Below, one piece after another: positions 34,810 through 43,854 of a stretch of DNA of 64,000 nucleotides (position 1 is the stretch's first letter; every line of letters starts with the position of its first letter). Both the position numbers and the translations under genes were made by a program. This DNA comes from an uncultured Prevotella sp. (GTDB lineage: Bacteria; Bacteroidota; Bacteroidia; Bacteroidales; Bacteroidaceae), in the NCBI GenBank assembly GCA_946188165.1, contig CAMHTW010000001.1, positions 1 through 64,000 on the forward strand, written 5' to 3'. The notes under the pieces were generated by a model that was not told the DNA's origin, ran no database searches, and was given only the letters and a program-made list of their open reading frames with translations.

Positions 34810-34826
34810 TTTATTCACTAAATTTG
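34796..34826 (+). promoter_or_regulatory. Promoter of the acyltransferase-licD operon, near-leaderless
   Basis: TTTG 34796-34799, 19-bp spacer, TAAATTTG 34819-34826, then CACCC and ATG 34832. Its -33 end overlaps the divergent flippase promoter by 14 bp, so the two may exclude each other. Confidence 0.72.
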
Positions 34827-34831
34827 CACCC

Positions 34832-35926
34832 ATGAGTGATATAGTAAAAGTAAAAAAACCGCGTTTGGAATGGCTCGACGCCTTGCGTGGCTTCACGATG
34901 ATACTGGTTGTGGCTAACCATGTGGCAGGCTTGGGATTTGGCGAGGAATGGAAACATTCGTCGGCTATCCCCTTCCTGATACTGTTCCGCATGCCGCTGT
35001 TCTTCTTTGTCAGCGGCTTCCTGGCATACAAAGCCTCGCAGATATGGGACTTGAAGAATTTCGGCATGCTGGTGTGGAAGAAGGTCAAGGTGCAGACCAT
35101 TCCGACGGTAGCCTTCTTCTTTCTGGCTATGGCTATCTTGAACAGGCAGTTCTGCCCAGCTGTCGAGACGGCCTTCCACTCACCGCTGAAGGGTGGCTAC
35201 TGGTTCACCATAGCTCTGCTCTACATGTTCATCATCTATTATGTGTTCTCGTATCTGGAAAGCAAGCTGCGGTGGAAGACGTGGATTCCAATTACGTTAT
35301 TGTTCATCGTGTCAATTGGTTTTTACGAGACAAACTATCTGCCCCAGTATTTTTCATGGGCGCAGGGCTATAAGGGTGCTAAGACCGATTTGTTCTATTT
35401 CCTGCAGGATTCCAGTTTCGTCCAGGTATTCCTCTATTTCCCATTCTTCCTCTATGGCAACATCGTGCATCGCTATTGGGACAAATGGCAGCGTGTGATG
35501 GACAGCAAATGGTTCTTCCCCATTGTCATCGTTATTGTCATTCTGGCAACGCTCGACGCATTGAAATGGCGTACCCTGCGCATGACGTGGGCCATTCTTC
35601 CGCTGACGGTGTCAAGATTCGGCTTGCTGACCATCACCTTCATGTATTTCCGCCACTACCAGCAGTATTTCACCAAGTTTACTGTCATGGGCGTGTCGCT
35701 GCAATACATAGGCAGGCGAACGCTGGACATCTACCTGATACACTTCCTGTTTATGCCCGACCTGCCTCAGATTGGCGAGTTCTTCAAGAGCTATCCCCAT
35801 AATTTTGTGGTCGACATCCTGCTTTCAGTATTACTGGGACTGGTCATCATTGGTTTCAGCATCATCACGTCAAACATACTGCGCATCAGCCCGTTCTTCA
35901 AGAAGTGGCTGTTCGGACGTTCATAG
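34832..35926 (+). CDS. Membrane acyltransferase (acyltransferase 3 family)
   Basis: 364 residues with about ten transmembrane helices. RLEWLDALRGFTMILVVANHV contains the family's R...D..RG and the catalytic-type NH, and PFLILFRMPLFFFVSGFLAY is the second conserved block. The family moves acetyl or other acyl groups from the cytoplasm onto extracytoplasmic glycans. It is followed 3 bp later by licD, so glycan acylation and phosphate decoration appear to be co-expressed. Confidence 0.93.
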   Translation: MSDIVKVKKPRLEWLDALRGFTMILVVANHVAGLGFGEEWKHSSAIPFLILFRMPLFFFVSGFLAYKASQIWDLKNFGMLVWKKVKVQTIPTVAFFFLAMAILNRQFCPAVETAFHSPLKGGYWFTIALLYMFIIYYVFSYLESKLRWKTWIPITLLFIVSIGFYETNYLPQYFSWAQGYKGAKTDLFYFLQDSSFVQVFLYFPFFLYGNIVHRYWDKWQRVMDSKWFFPIVIVIVILATLDALKWRTLRMTWAILPLTVSRFGLLTITFMYFRHYQQYFTKFTVMGVSLQYIGRRTLDIYLIHFLFMPDLPQIGEFFKSYPHNFVVDILLSVLLGLVIIGFSIITSNILRISPFFKKWLFGRS

Positions 35927-35929
35927 ACT

Positions 35930-36709
35930 ATGAGAAAGATTACAGACATACACGAACTGCGCCAGATTCAGATAGGCATCCTCGACGAGGTCCATCAGTA
36001 CTGTGAGGCTCACGGCTTGCGCTATTTCCTCTCCAGTGGCACGCTGATAGGTGCTGTGCGCCATAAGGGCTATATACCTTGGGACGACGATATCGACATC
36101 TATATGCCTCGTAAGGACTACGAGCAGTTCCTTCGAGAGTTTAAGGGCAGTGAGCAGTTTAAACTGCTGAATCCTGCAAAGGAACCACACTATTATTATA
36201 CGTTTGCCAAGGTCGTCGACACTCGTACACTAATGATTGAGGATGAGACTGATGGCTACGAGATAGGCGTCTATATGGACATCTTCCCTGTGGATTATGT
36301 CCCTGATGACTTGAAGGAGCGCGAGCGTGTATTCAAGCGCAAGAAGTTACTTTATAAAATACGTCGCTGCAAGATATCGAAAAGCAATCCTCTGCATTCT
36401 CGTCTGGCCTATTGGTGCTATAAGCTTTTGCCGATTTCTGTAGAGCAGCTGAACCGAATGATTCGCAAGCTGATAGTGCGTAAAGAATCTTCTCAGTATG
36501 TCTGTCATATGACAGAGGCTGGTCCTGGAGTAAAAAGCTGTTTTCCTGCAGAGGACATCGCCTCATCAGTAGATATCGCGTTTGAAGGAAAGACTTATAA
36601 GACGATGGTGGGCTACAAAGACTATTTGGAGCGTACGTATGGAGACTATATGACGTTACCCCCAGTAGAGCAACGCGTCACGCATCATTTTGAGGCTTAC
36701 TGGCTATAG
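35930..36709 (+). CDS. LicD-family phosphotransferase
   Basis: 259 residues. LRYFLSSGTLIGAVRHKGY then IPWDDDIDIYMPRKDY is the LicD signature; the Asp cluster DDDID binds metal. Family members transfer phosphocholine or another CDP-activated alcohol phosphate onto surface sugars. The donor may come from the nucleotidyltransferase domain encoded at 37710-39557. The gene is second in an operon with the acyltransferase, and its 3' end overlaps the opine dehydrogenase gene tail to tail by 13 bp. Confidence 0.94.
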   Translation: MRKITDIHELRQIQIGILDEVHQYCEAHGLRYFLSSGTLIGAVRHKGYIPWDDDIDIYMPRKDYEQFLREFKGSEQFKLLNPAKEPHYYYTFAKVVDTRTLMIEDETDGYEIGVYMDIFPVDYVPDDLKERERVFKRKKLLYKIRRCKISKSNPLHSRLAYWCYKLLPISVEQLNRMIRKLIVRKESSQYVCHMTEAGPGVKSCFPAEDIASSVDIAFEGKTYKTMVGYKDYLERTYGDYMTLPPVEQRVTHHFEAYWL

Positions 36710-37713
36710 CGGTTCAGCATCTTTGTTCCCCAATCATAAACCATGTCTATGCTAGGGGAGGGTACGCCTTTCTCATGTGCCAGGCGGTGAACGATGGCCA
36801 ATCCATAAGGGAAGTCCTCTGTGAAATAGCGACTTTGAAAGTCGGGTATATAGCCTCCCTCTACTTGTTTCATAGGTGACAGAATACCTTTGAAAGCCTC
36901 TATGCTGCGTAACTTTTTGGCTAACGATACGGCATCAGTGCTTTCGTAATAGTCGAGTACGGTGGCTATGCTGCCTTTCCGCACTGGCAATAGATCCAAC
37001 AGGGATTGTAGCTCATTGTCCATCTGGATATAGAGTTGTGCAGTTTCTTCAGTCCATTCTTCATAAAAGAAAGGTACGCGAGGGTAGATGTCGCCTTCGT
37101 GCCAATCTTTCCAAAGTGTGTATAGACGCGAAGGATGAAGTAGGGGGTTGCTATTGCTGAGGCTGGCCTCATAATAGCTGCCTAAAAGTTGGATGGGCGT
37201 TTGCAGCATATCGGCCAATGTGTCGCGCAGTTGTTCTGGATGCTCTGTACGCTCAATGGCCAAGTTAAGGCTGTCCTTATAGCCCATCAAGCGGGCTTTG
37301 TGACCGTATTCTATGACGCGCGATATAAAGGGTACACGCTGGAATCCGAACAGTGGTTGTGAGGCTGGCAGCAACTGCATCGCCTCGAAGAAGAAACCTG
37401 TACTGCTGACCACACTGCCAACTGCAGCGTCGGACTGCACGTAATCCTTGATTTGCAGCAGGGTTTCACGAATGGCATAGCCTGGCAGGCATAGTAGGAT
37501 AATATCCGTATCGGAAACAGCTTGTTCCGCATTGCTAAACAGCCCATTAAGGTGCCCTGAATAGGTTGTTTCGGCAGGGGCTTCAATAATCAAGTCCTGG
37601 CTCCATTGCTCTGGATGTCGTGTCAAGAGGCATACTTCATGCTTCTTTTGGGCGGCTATAAAGCCTGCCACGACATGTCCGAGGTTACCGCCTCCGCAGA
37701 TACAAATCTTCAT
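36697..37713 (-). CDS. NAD/NADP-dependent opine dehydrogenase-like protein
   Basis: 338 residues. Rossmann motif ICGGGNLGHV at residues 5-14; the helical octopine/nopaline dehydrogenase domain contains the typical SNSNPLLHPSRLY, with the conserved His at 193 in N-P-x-x-H-P. The family reductively joins an amino group to an alpha-keto acid, giving N-(carboxyalkyl) compounds. Its ATG overlaps the stop of the upstream fused gene (ATGA), so the products are made together and may act on the same substrate. Surface-glycan location argues against classical opine catabolism. Confidence 0.88.
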   Translation of the reverse strand: MKICICGGGNLGHVVAGFIAAQKKHEVCLLTRHPEQWSQDLIIEAPAETTYSGHLNGLFSNAEQAVSDTDIILLCLPGYAIRETLLQIKDYVQSDAAVGSVVSSTGFFFEAMQLLPASQPLFGFQRVPFISRVIEYGHKARLMGYKDSLNLAIERTEHPEQLRDTLADMLQTPIQLLGSYYEASLSNSNPLLHPSRLYTLWKDWHEGDIYPRVPFFYEEWTEETAQLYIQMDNELQSLLDLLPVRKGSIATVLDYYESTDAVSLAKKLRSIEAFKGILSPMKQVEGGYIPDFQSRYFTEDFPYGLAIVHRLAHEKGVPSPSIDMVYDWGTKMLNRYSQ

Positions 37714-39557
37714 TTGGCTGTGATGGCTCTCAGGCCTTCTACTAAGCGTGTGTTGTCCTCGTGGTTTCTGACGGCAATGCGCATATACTGCTTGTTGGGG
37801 TCGAGACCAGTCTTCAGGCTACAGTCGCGTGTCAGAATGTTATGCTGCTTCAGCATGTAGATGACAATCTCGCTGGCGGTATAGGGAGGTAGCACTTCGC
37901 AGAGGAAATAGTTGGCCTGTGAAGGCATTACACGGAAGAAAGGTATCTGGCACAGCTTCTCGTAGAAGTCGGCACGTTCCTTCACAAACTTGTCGCAGGC
38001 GCGCTGATAGTCTTTCTCGTGCTTGTTATAAATCTGCATAAAGAACTCAGCAAACGAGTTCAGGTTCCAGATACTTACATCTTTCTTAATACGCGCGATG
38101 AGCTCTTTGTCTGCAGAGGCTAAAATGCCCAGACGCAGACCAGGCACACCATAGCTTTTCGAAATACTCTTCATGACAGCCATGTGGGGATAAGCCTCCA
38201 GTAATTCGTCGCTAAGCAATGAATTGTGGGCATAGTCCTCGCTGAAGTCCACAAAGCTTTCATCGACCACCAGACGGATGCCCTTGTCTTCGCACCACTG
38301 GGCAAGACGGAGTACGTCATTTTGGGGAATGAAATTGCCAGATGGGTTGTCTGGATTGATGACCATCAACTGGCGGATGTCCTTGTCGCCAAAGAATGCC
38401 ATTAGGTCGTCAGCTGTATAGCGATAATCTTCGTTTTGTGGTACGAAGGTCACTTGCTGGTCCTTGTCATATCGATTCGGATATTCCTCAAAGGTCGGAC
38501 GCGTGAATCCTATTTTGAAGTTGGAAGTATGAGGGCTGAGGTCTGAGGCATCCTCCATCAACACCTTGATAAGCTCTGCAGCACCGTTGCCTGGCACGAT
38601 ATACGGCTCGCTGACGCCAAAGCACTTGCTGGCAATCAGCGTGTTGACTTTCATGCCAGAAGGGTATTCCGTCAAGAGGGTGTCGAAGTTGGCTCGCAAC
38701 TCGTCCTTCATTCTGCGACTGGGGAAGTAGGGGTTTACCAGATAGCAGAAGTCCAGCATCTGTGGGAATCGCCAGAAACCGCCATAGCGTCCGTAATATT
38801 TGCGCAGCACGTCCTTCTCGTCGGCAAACAGTGCCTCGGCAATGTCCAAGTCCTGCTTGTCGTCAATCTCGTACCACTTCTCCTGTCCGATAGGCAGAGC
38901 CTTCATGTCGTGGTTGTTCAGCAGCGAAATGATGCGCAGCACGTTCTCGTAGTACTCGTTATTGCCCACAGCCTTGGTATAGGCATCAAGGAAGGGCACG
39001 TACTTCTGTTGTGAGAACTGCTTGCTGAGCTTATAGATGTTAACGGTCTTGTAGTATGAGTCGACATCGTTGTAGTCGAAGGCGTCCTTCGAGATGAAAT
39101 TCACGATGTTCTGTTCTTCGTCCAGACGCACCATTGTACCGTCCATCCATGTCTCGTACTTGGCTACAAGGGCAAGGTTGGGGTAGGGGGCGTTGACAAT
39201 CATGGGAATTATGTTGTCGCTGAAGATGAGGTCGCTCTCTATGAGCAGTGTGTCGTCCTCCTGTAGCTTATCCTTGACAATGGCCAGCGAGTAGATGTTG
39301 TTGGTCTTGTCATATACGGGATTCTCTGCAAATTCAATGTTGACTACACCATCATAGCGATTTCCTATGTATTCGCGCAGTTCCTTGCCTTTATAACCTA
39401 CAACAATGATGACACGATTTAGCTGCTGTTTGGCCAGCTGGCCTAACAGTCTGTCAATCAGCCTCACACCGTTCACTGGGACCATACATTTCGTGTTGTC
39501 CTTCGTATAGTCGCCCAGACGGCGCCCCATGCCTGCTGCTAATATGATTGCCTGCAC
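37710..39557 (-). CDS. Fusion: LicC-like nucleotidyltransferase + CobD/HisC-like PLP enzyme
   Basis: 615 residues from GTG 39557. Residues 1-about 235 are a sugar-phosphate/CTP nucleotidyltransferase: LAAGMGRRLGDYTKDNTKCM, IESDLIFS, closest in pattern to LicC/CTP:phosphocholine cytidylyltransferase. Residues about 255-615 are a fold-type I PLP domain most like CobD (threonine-phosphate decarboxylase) and HisC: PGNGAAELIKVL, NPDNPSGNFI, VVDESFVDF, SISKSYGVPGLRLG with Lys467 as likely Schiff-base residue, and SIWNLNSFAEFF. The fusion suggests one enzyme makes an amino-alcohol phosphate and the other activates it. Alternatively the second domain could be a transaminase, as in PntC-type fusions. 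Residues about 336-347 are repeat-derived. Confidence 0.9.
   Translation of the reverse strand: MQAIILAAGMGRRLGDYTKDNTKCMVPVNGVRLIDRLLGQLAKQQLNRVIIVVGYKGKELREYIGNRYDGVVNIEFAENPVYDKTNNIYSLAIVKDKLQEDDTLLIESDLIFSDNIIPMIVNAPYPNLALVAKYETWMDGTMVRLDEEQNIVNFISKDAFDYNDVDSYYKTVNIYKLSKQFSQQKYVPFLDAYTKAVGNNEYYENVLRIISLLNNHDMKALPIGQEKWYEIDDKQDLDIAEALFADEKDVLRKYYGRYGGFWRFPQMLDFCYLVNPYFPSRRMKDELRANFDTLLTEYPSGMKVNTLIASKCFGVSEPYIVPGNGAAELIKVLMEDASDLSPHTSNFKIGFTRPTFEEYPNRYDKDQQVTFVPQNEDYRYTADDLMAFFGDKDIRQLMVINPDNPSGNFIPQNDVLRLAQWCEDKGIRLVVDESFVDFSEDYAHNSLLSDELLEAYPHMAVMKSISKSYGVPGLRLGILASADKELIARIKKDVSIWNLNSFAEFFMQIYNKHEKDYQRACDKFVKERADFYEKLCQIPFFRVMPSQANYFLCEVLPPYTASEIVIYMLKQHNILTRDCSLKTGLDPNKQYMRIAVRNHEDNTRLVEGLRAITAK
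38518..38550. repeat. CAGACCTCAGCC-type repeat inside the fusion gene
   Basis: Coding strand GCCTCAGACCTCAGCCC followed by TCATACTTCCAACTTC. Encodes an extra-looking segment (SDLSPHTSNF) between two conserved PLP-domain strands. It shares the 12-mer CAGACCTCAGCC with the repeat in the DUF6621-like gene 30 kb away. Confidence 0.75.
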
Positions 39558-39597
39558 TTTTTTACCTTTTTACTTTTTTACCCTTTTACTTTTATCC
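39557..39597. repeat. TTTTTAC repeat between metG and the fusion gene
   Basis: Plus strand: units of CTTTTTTAC/CTTTTTAC/CCTTTTAC. It includes the metG stop codon and the GTG start of the fusion gene. On the coding strand it gives an A-rich leader (AGTAAAAGGGTAAAAAAG). Confidence 0.75.
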
Positions 39598-41658
39598 TAC
39601 CTGTGAGCCTGGTTTCACGTCCTTCGTAGTCGTTACCACGCTGAGACTCTCATCGAAGTCTACAGCGCTGAGAATCATACCCTGACTCTCGATGCCCATC
39701 ATCTTACGTGGCGCGAAGTTAGCCACGAAGAGAATGCGCTTGCCGATAAGTTCCTCAGGATTCTCGTAGAAGGCGGCAATACCTGAGCAGATAGTGCGGT
39801 CAGTACCTGAACCATCGTCGATGGTGAACTGCAGCAGCTTCTTCGACTTCTTCACCTTCTGGCAATCCTTGACCAGACCCACACGAATGTCGAGCTTCTC
39901 GAAGTCCTCAAAGCTGACGGTATCTTTGATGGGGGCAGCCTTGTGTTGTGCAGCCTCGTTGGCTTTCTTCGTTGCCTCCAGCTTGTCGAGCTGCTTCTGG
40001 ATGACATCATCCTCTATCTTCTCGAACAACAGAGCGGGCTCGCCCAACTGGTGACCAGCCTTCAGCAAGTCTGTCGAACCCAACTGGTCCCACTCGAAGG
40101 TTTCGAGGTTCAGCATGTCACGCAGTTTCTTGCTGCTAAACGGTAGGAACGGCTCGAAGGCGATAGCCAGATTGGCAGTCAACTGTAGACAGATGTTCAG
40201 GATAGTCTCGCAACGCTTGGGATCGGTCTTCCATACCTTCCAAGGCTCGCATTCCGTGATATAGCGGTTGCCGATACGGGCCAGATTCATGGCCTCGAAC
40301 TGGGCATCGCGGAACTTAAACTGGTCGAGCAAAGCCTCTACCTTCTGTTTCACGTCCTTGAACTCTGCAAGGGCTGCTTTATCCACTTCCTGCAATTCGC
40401 CACAGGCAGGCACAACACCATTCCAATATTTCTTGGTCAGTTGCAAGGCACGGTTGACGAAGTTGCCATAGACAGCCACCAACTCATTGTTGTTGCGATC
40501 CTGGAAGTCCTTCCACGTGAAGTTGTTGTCCTTTGTCTCAGGTGCATTGGCAGTCAGCACATAGCGCAGCACGTCCTGCTTACCAGGCATATCCTCTAAG
40601 TATTCGTGCAACCAGACAGCCCAGTTGCGCGAGGTTGAAATCTTGTCGTTCTCCAAATTCAGGAATTCGTTAGAGGGCACGTTGTCAGGCATGATATATT
40701 TGCCGTGAGCCTTCATCATCACAGGGAAGATGATGCAGTGGAACACGATATTGTCCTTACCGATGAAGTGTACCAAGCGGGTGTCCTCGTCCTGCCACCA
40801 CTTCTCCCAGTTGCCCCATTTCTCAGGCTCTTTCTCGCACAACTCTACCGTATTCGATACATAGCCGATAGGGGCATCGAACCAGACGTAGAGCACTTTG
40901 CCTTCAGCACCCTCGATGGGCACGGGGATACCCCAGTTCAGGTCGCGCGTCATAGCACGGGGCTGCAGGTCCATCTCCAACCACGACTTGCACTGGCCGT
41001 ACACGTTGGGGCGCCACTCCTTGTGACCCTCAAGAATCCACTGCTTCAGCCAATCTTGATACTTGTTCAGAGGCAGATACCAGTTCTTGGTCTTCTTCAG
41101 AACGGGGGTCGAACCGGAAATCGTTGACTTGGGATTGATGAGCTCCGTGGGACTCAGGTCACGTCCGCACTTCTCGCACTGGTCGCCGTATGCTCCCTCG
41201 TTATGGCAGTGGGGACATTCGCCAGTCACATAGCGGTCAGCCAGGAATTGCTTGGCCTCCTCGTCGTACAGCTGTTCGGTAGTCTCTTCTACCAGCTTGC
41301 CCTCGTCGTAGAGCTTGCGAAACCATTCTGCAGCAAACTTATGATGGGTCTCTGAAGTGGTACGGCTGTAGATGTCGAACGAGATGCCGAACTCCTCGAA
41401 CGAGTCCTTAATCATCTTATGATAGCGGTCCACGACATCCTGTGGGGTAATACCTTCCTTACGGGCACGTACCGTGATGGGCACGCCGTGCTCGTCACTT
41501 CCGCCAATAAACATGACGTCCTCCTTCTTCAGACGAAGGTAACGTACATAAATATCTGCTGGTACATACACACCAGCCAGGTGACCGATATGCACACCGC
41601 CATTGGCGTAGGGCAGTGCCGAGGTCACAGTTGTTCTCTTAAACTTCTTGTCACTCAT
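39592..41658 (-). CDS. metG: Methionyl-tRNA synthetase
   Basis: Charges tRNA-Met. 688 residues. HIGH-like motif HIGHLAG, zinc knuckle [35 protein letters not shown]-like motif KISTS, anticodon-binding helical domain, and the C-terminal EMAP/Trbp111-type tRNA-binding domain ([17 protein letters not shown] to the end) are all visible. It heads a minus-strand transcription unit with the LicC/CobD fusion (34 bp gap) and opine dehydrogenase, so this decoration pathway may share its promoter. Confidence 0.99.
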   Translation of the reverse strand: MSDKKFKRTTVTSALPYANGGVHIGHLAGVYVPADIYVRYLRLKKEDVMFIGGSDEHGVPITVRARKEGITPQDVVDRYHKMIKDSFEEFGISFDIYSRTTSETHHKFAAEWFRKLYDEGKLVEETTEQLYDEEAKQFLADRYVTGECPHCHNEGAYGDQCEKCGRDLSPTELINPKSTISGSTPVLKKTKNWYLPLNKYQDWLKQWILEGHKEWRPNVYGQCKSWLEMDLQPRAMTRDLNWGIPVPIEGAEGKVLYVWFDAPIGYVSNTVELCEKEPEKWGNWEKWWQDEDTRLVHFIGKDNIVFHCIIFPVMMKAHGKYIMPDNVPSNEFLNLENDKISTSRNWAVWLHEYLEDMPGKQDVLRYVLTANAPETKDNNFTWKDFQDRNNNELVAVYGNFVNRALQLTKKYWNGVVPACGELQEVDKAALAEFKDVKQKVEALLDQFKFRDAQFEAMNLARIGNRYITECEPWKVWKTDPKRCETILNICLQLTANLAIAFEPFLPFSSKKLRDMLNLETFEWDQLGSTDLLKAGHQLGEPALLFEKIEDDVIQKQLDKLEATKKANEAAQHKAAPIKDTVSFEDFEKLDIRVGLVKDCQKVKKSKKLLQFTIDDGSGTDRTICSGIAAFYENPEELIGKRILFVANFAPRKMMGIESQGMILSAVDFDESLSVVTTTKDVKPGSQVG

Positions 41659-41686
41659 TATTTATATGTTTTTTCCATTTTGGCTG

Positions 41687-41718
41687 CAAAATTACTAAAA
41701 CCTAACGGAATTACCAAA
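41687..41718 (-). promoter_or_regulatory. Promoter of metG
   Basis: Minus strand: TTTG (41718-41715), 20-bp spacer, TAATTTTG (41694-41687), about 29 nt before the ATG. Confidence 0.72.
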
Positions 41719-41879
41719 AGAATTGCCGACTTTTACTTCTCATCCAATCAATATTCTGAGTGGCCGTTGACGGAACAGGCCAGGGGGGAGGGAAAATAGT
41801 GATTGAAGAGTAGAAAACGTATGGAATGCATCTAATCGTGGGATTTTTAGTGTAAATAGACAATTTTTCTTGGTTTTAT

Positions 41880-41910
41880 TTTGTACTTTTCACACTTTTT
41901 CGTAACTTTG
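41880..41910 (+). promoter_or_regulatory. Promoter of the GH30 gene
   Basis: TTTG 41880-41883, 19-bp spacer, TAACTTTG 41903-41910, about 27 nt before ATG 41937. Confidence 0.75.
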
Positions 41911-41936
41911 CAGCCAATAACATTATTATCAGCAAT

Positions 41937-43475
41937 ATGAAAAAGATTATTACTACTGTTCTTGCGTTGGGTGCGGTTACGTTTCTTCAGGCAGCAACGA
42001 TAACTCTGACGGTGACTGACACCCGTCTGCAGACTATTACAGGCTTCGGCGCAGCCTGCTGTGATGGCGCTATGTGTCCGTTTGGCTCAGACACCAATCC
42101 CGTGAGACTGCTTTACGGGCCTCAGTCGAAAATAGGACTGAACATTATGCGCATGGAAATTTCGCCGAACTTTGAAGGTGACATCAGAGTTCCTGAATGG
42201 GGCAATTGGGATTCACCATACGATTGGAATGGCTCGCTGCCTTCAGCTAAGATTGTCAAACAGCGTGGTGGTATCGTGTTTGGTACACCGTGGTCGCCTC
42301 CTGGAGAATACAAGACTAATGGTACTGCACAAGGCGGTAATGCCGCTGATCAAGGTAACAAACGTGGCAAACTTCGTGCAGACTGTTATGAAAAATTCTT
42401 CCCGTGGCTGAACACTTTCCTGGCATGGATGAAGAGCAAAGGTGTTAATGTCGATGCGGTGTCTATCCAAAACGAGCCCGACTGGTGGGTTAGCTATTCC
42501 GGCTGCCTCTATGATCCCCAGGATTTGGTGAAACTGGTCAAGAACTATGCATGGATGCTGGACCGTAAGACCTATCCAGGTGTAAAACTGATAAGTGGCG
42601 AGAGTTTGGGCTTCACACGTAACTTTACAGACCCGCTCATGGAGGATTCGACTTGCCGTGAGCAAATTGACATTGTGGCAGGACACCTTTATGGCCATGC
42701 ACCTCTTGAGTATATGAAGTATTCGGCCATTCTTCCTACACAGTATGGCAAGGAGGTCTGGATGACAGAACATTCAGTGACTGATAACATTGGTGCCCGT
42801 CTGCCCAACTGGCACGAACAGCTGATTTTCGCTGAGGAACTGAATGAGTGTATGCAGGCAGGTTGCACAGGCTACATCTATTGGTATATGCGTGCGCATT
42901 GGGCTTTTGTTGGAACGGGTGAGCCTGTTGAGGTTGATGGCAAGAAATACACAATTGCCGGCAATACCAAGAACGTCCTACTACCTCGAGCCTATGTCAT
43001 GTCACATTTTTCAAAGCATGTCACTGGTTCTACTCGTCTACAGATGAAAGGTATAGCTGCTGTTACCAATGCTGCATACGAGGCGTCGGCTTACATCAAG
43101 GGCGACTCGCTCATCGTGATGGCTATCGATACCACTAAGAATGCTCAGAACCTGAAGCTGGTATTGCCTGCTAAAGTGAAGAGTGGTGTTCATCTGCTGT
43201 CAACAGGCAATGAGGCTGCAAATCTCTGTCAGGAGACCCCCATAGCCATTGATGAACCTGTCAATGAAGTGATTGTCAGTTTGCCAGCTCGTAGCCTTAA
43301 TACCTATATCTTTATGATTGATAAAGGCGATACAGCCATTGAAAATGTGAAGCATGCGTCAGTCGAAGGCCCCAAAACCTATTTCGACCTACAAGGCCGT
43401 CATTTGGATAAACCGAAAGGGCTGTGTATTGAGAAGCGTGCTGACGGCTCTTCCAAGGTTGTATTCAAAAGATAA
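41937..43475 (+). CDS. Secreted GH30-family glycoside hydrolase (xylanase-like)
   Basis: 512 residues with signal peptide MKKIITTVLALGAVTFLQA. TIM-barrel signatures: ITGFGAACCDG, NIMRMEISPN, GTPWSPPGEYKTNG, VSIQNEPDWW with acid/base Glu180, and VWMTEHSV with nucleophile Glu278. This spacing fits GH30 and especially the glucuronoxylanase-type subfamily, but the glucuronate-binding Arg cannot be confirmed by eye. A beta-sandwich follows. The C-terminus ends in the shared tag (FDLQGRHL...KGLCIE...), so surface display through type IX secretion is likely. It is transcribed alone. Confidence 0.9.
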   Translation: MKKIITTVLALGAVTFLQAATITLTVTDTRLQTITGFGAACCDGAMCPFGSDTNPVRLLYGPQSKIGLNIMRMEISPNFEGDIRVPEWGNWDSPYDWNGSLPSAKIVKQRGGIVFGTPWSPPGEYKTNGTAQGGNAADQGNKRGKLRADCYEKFFPWLNTFLAWMKSKGVNVDAVSIQNEPDWWVSYSGCLYDPQDLVKLVKNYAWMLDRKTYPGVKLISGESLGFTRNFTDPLMEDSTCREQIDIVAGHLYGHAPLEYMKYSAILPTQYGKEVWMTEHSVTDNIGARLPNWHEQLIFAEELNECMQAGCTGYIYWYMRAHWAFVGTGEPVEVDGKKYTIAGNTKNVLLPRAYVMSHFSKHVTGSTRLQMKGIAAVTNAAYEASAYIKGDSLIVMAIDTTKNAQNLKLVLPAKVKSGVHLLSTGNEAANLCQETPIAIDEPVNEVIVSLPARSLNTYIFMIDKGDTAIENVKHASVEGPKTYFDLQGRHLDKPKGLCIEKRADGSSKVVFKR

Positions 43476-43854
43476 AAGATACCAGCGTTCTGGTTTGCAA
43501 ACGTTTGAAGAGCTCTTATTTTTGATTACTATTATACTTGTTTTTCTTTTCTATTCGATATTTATTATATTTATGGTACTGTAAACTTATGTTCGCGGTA
43601 CTATAAATATATGTTCACAGTACCATGAATTTATGTTTATGGTACTATGAATATAAATTCATGCGTTGCAAAAATATATTTTCTTTTCGATTCCAACAAA
43701 TAAAACCACAGTAATTCATCAAAAAAGTATTGCCATGTATAATTAGATGCCACGAGGCAGCGGCAATATCATTGCTGACATAGCGACAAGAGAAAAAACA
43801 CAGGATAGTTCCCGTTGGAATACAAAAGAAGAGACCTCGTGGCCTCTTCTTTTG
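43476..43854. other. Non-coding region after the GH30 gene
   Basis: No gene seen. It holds a four-unit GGTACT repeat array (43575-43663) and, at the right end, the terminator hairpin of tRNA-Lys. The left part is A/T-rich. CCACGAGGC at 43751-43759 resembles the loop of the terminator at 43834-43843. Confidence 0.6.
43575..43663. repeat. Four imperfect 21-23-bp GGTACT...ATGTTC units
   Basis: Units at 43575-43596, 43597-43619, 43620-43640 and 43641-43663, each beginning GGTACT/GTACCAT and continuing ATAAATATATGTTCA-like. The last two also form a perfect 11-bp inverted repeat CATGAATTTAT (43624-43634) / ATAAATTCATG (43653-43663). Units touch without spacers, so this is not a CRISPR array. Confidence 0.8.

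Noticed and set aside
34768..35100. N-terminal extension of the flippase frame
   Set aside because: It lies inside the divergent acyltransferase gene and its promoter; ATG 34767 begins a typical flippase sequence.
37710..39557. Two separate genes joined by a sequencing error
   Set aside because: The frame is continuous over 615 codons with no strained junction, and similar nucleotidyltransferase-aminotransferase fusions are known.
35930..39557. A phosphonate biosynthesis cluster
   Set aside because: No phosphoenolpyruvate mutase or phosphonopyruvate decarboxylase was seen in the window, so a phosphate-ester product is the simpler reading, though distant genes cannot be excluded.
43575..43663. 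CRISPR array
   Set aside because: Units are contiguous, imperfect and only four; there are no spacers and no cas genes.
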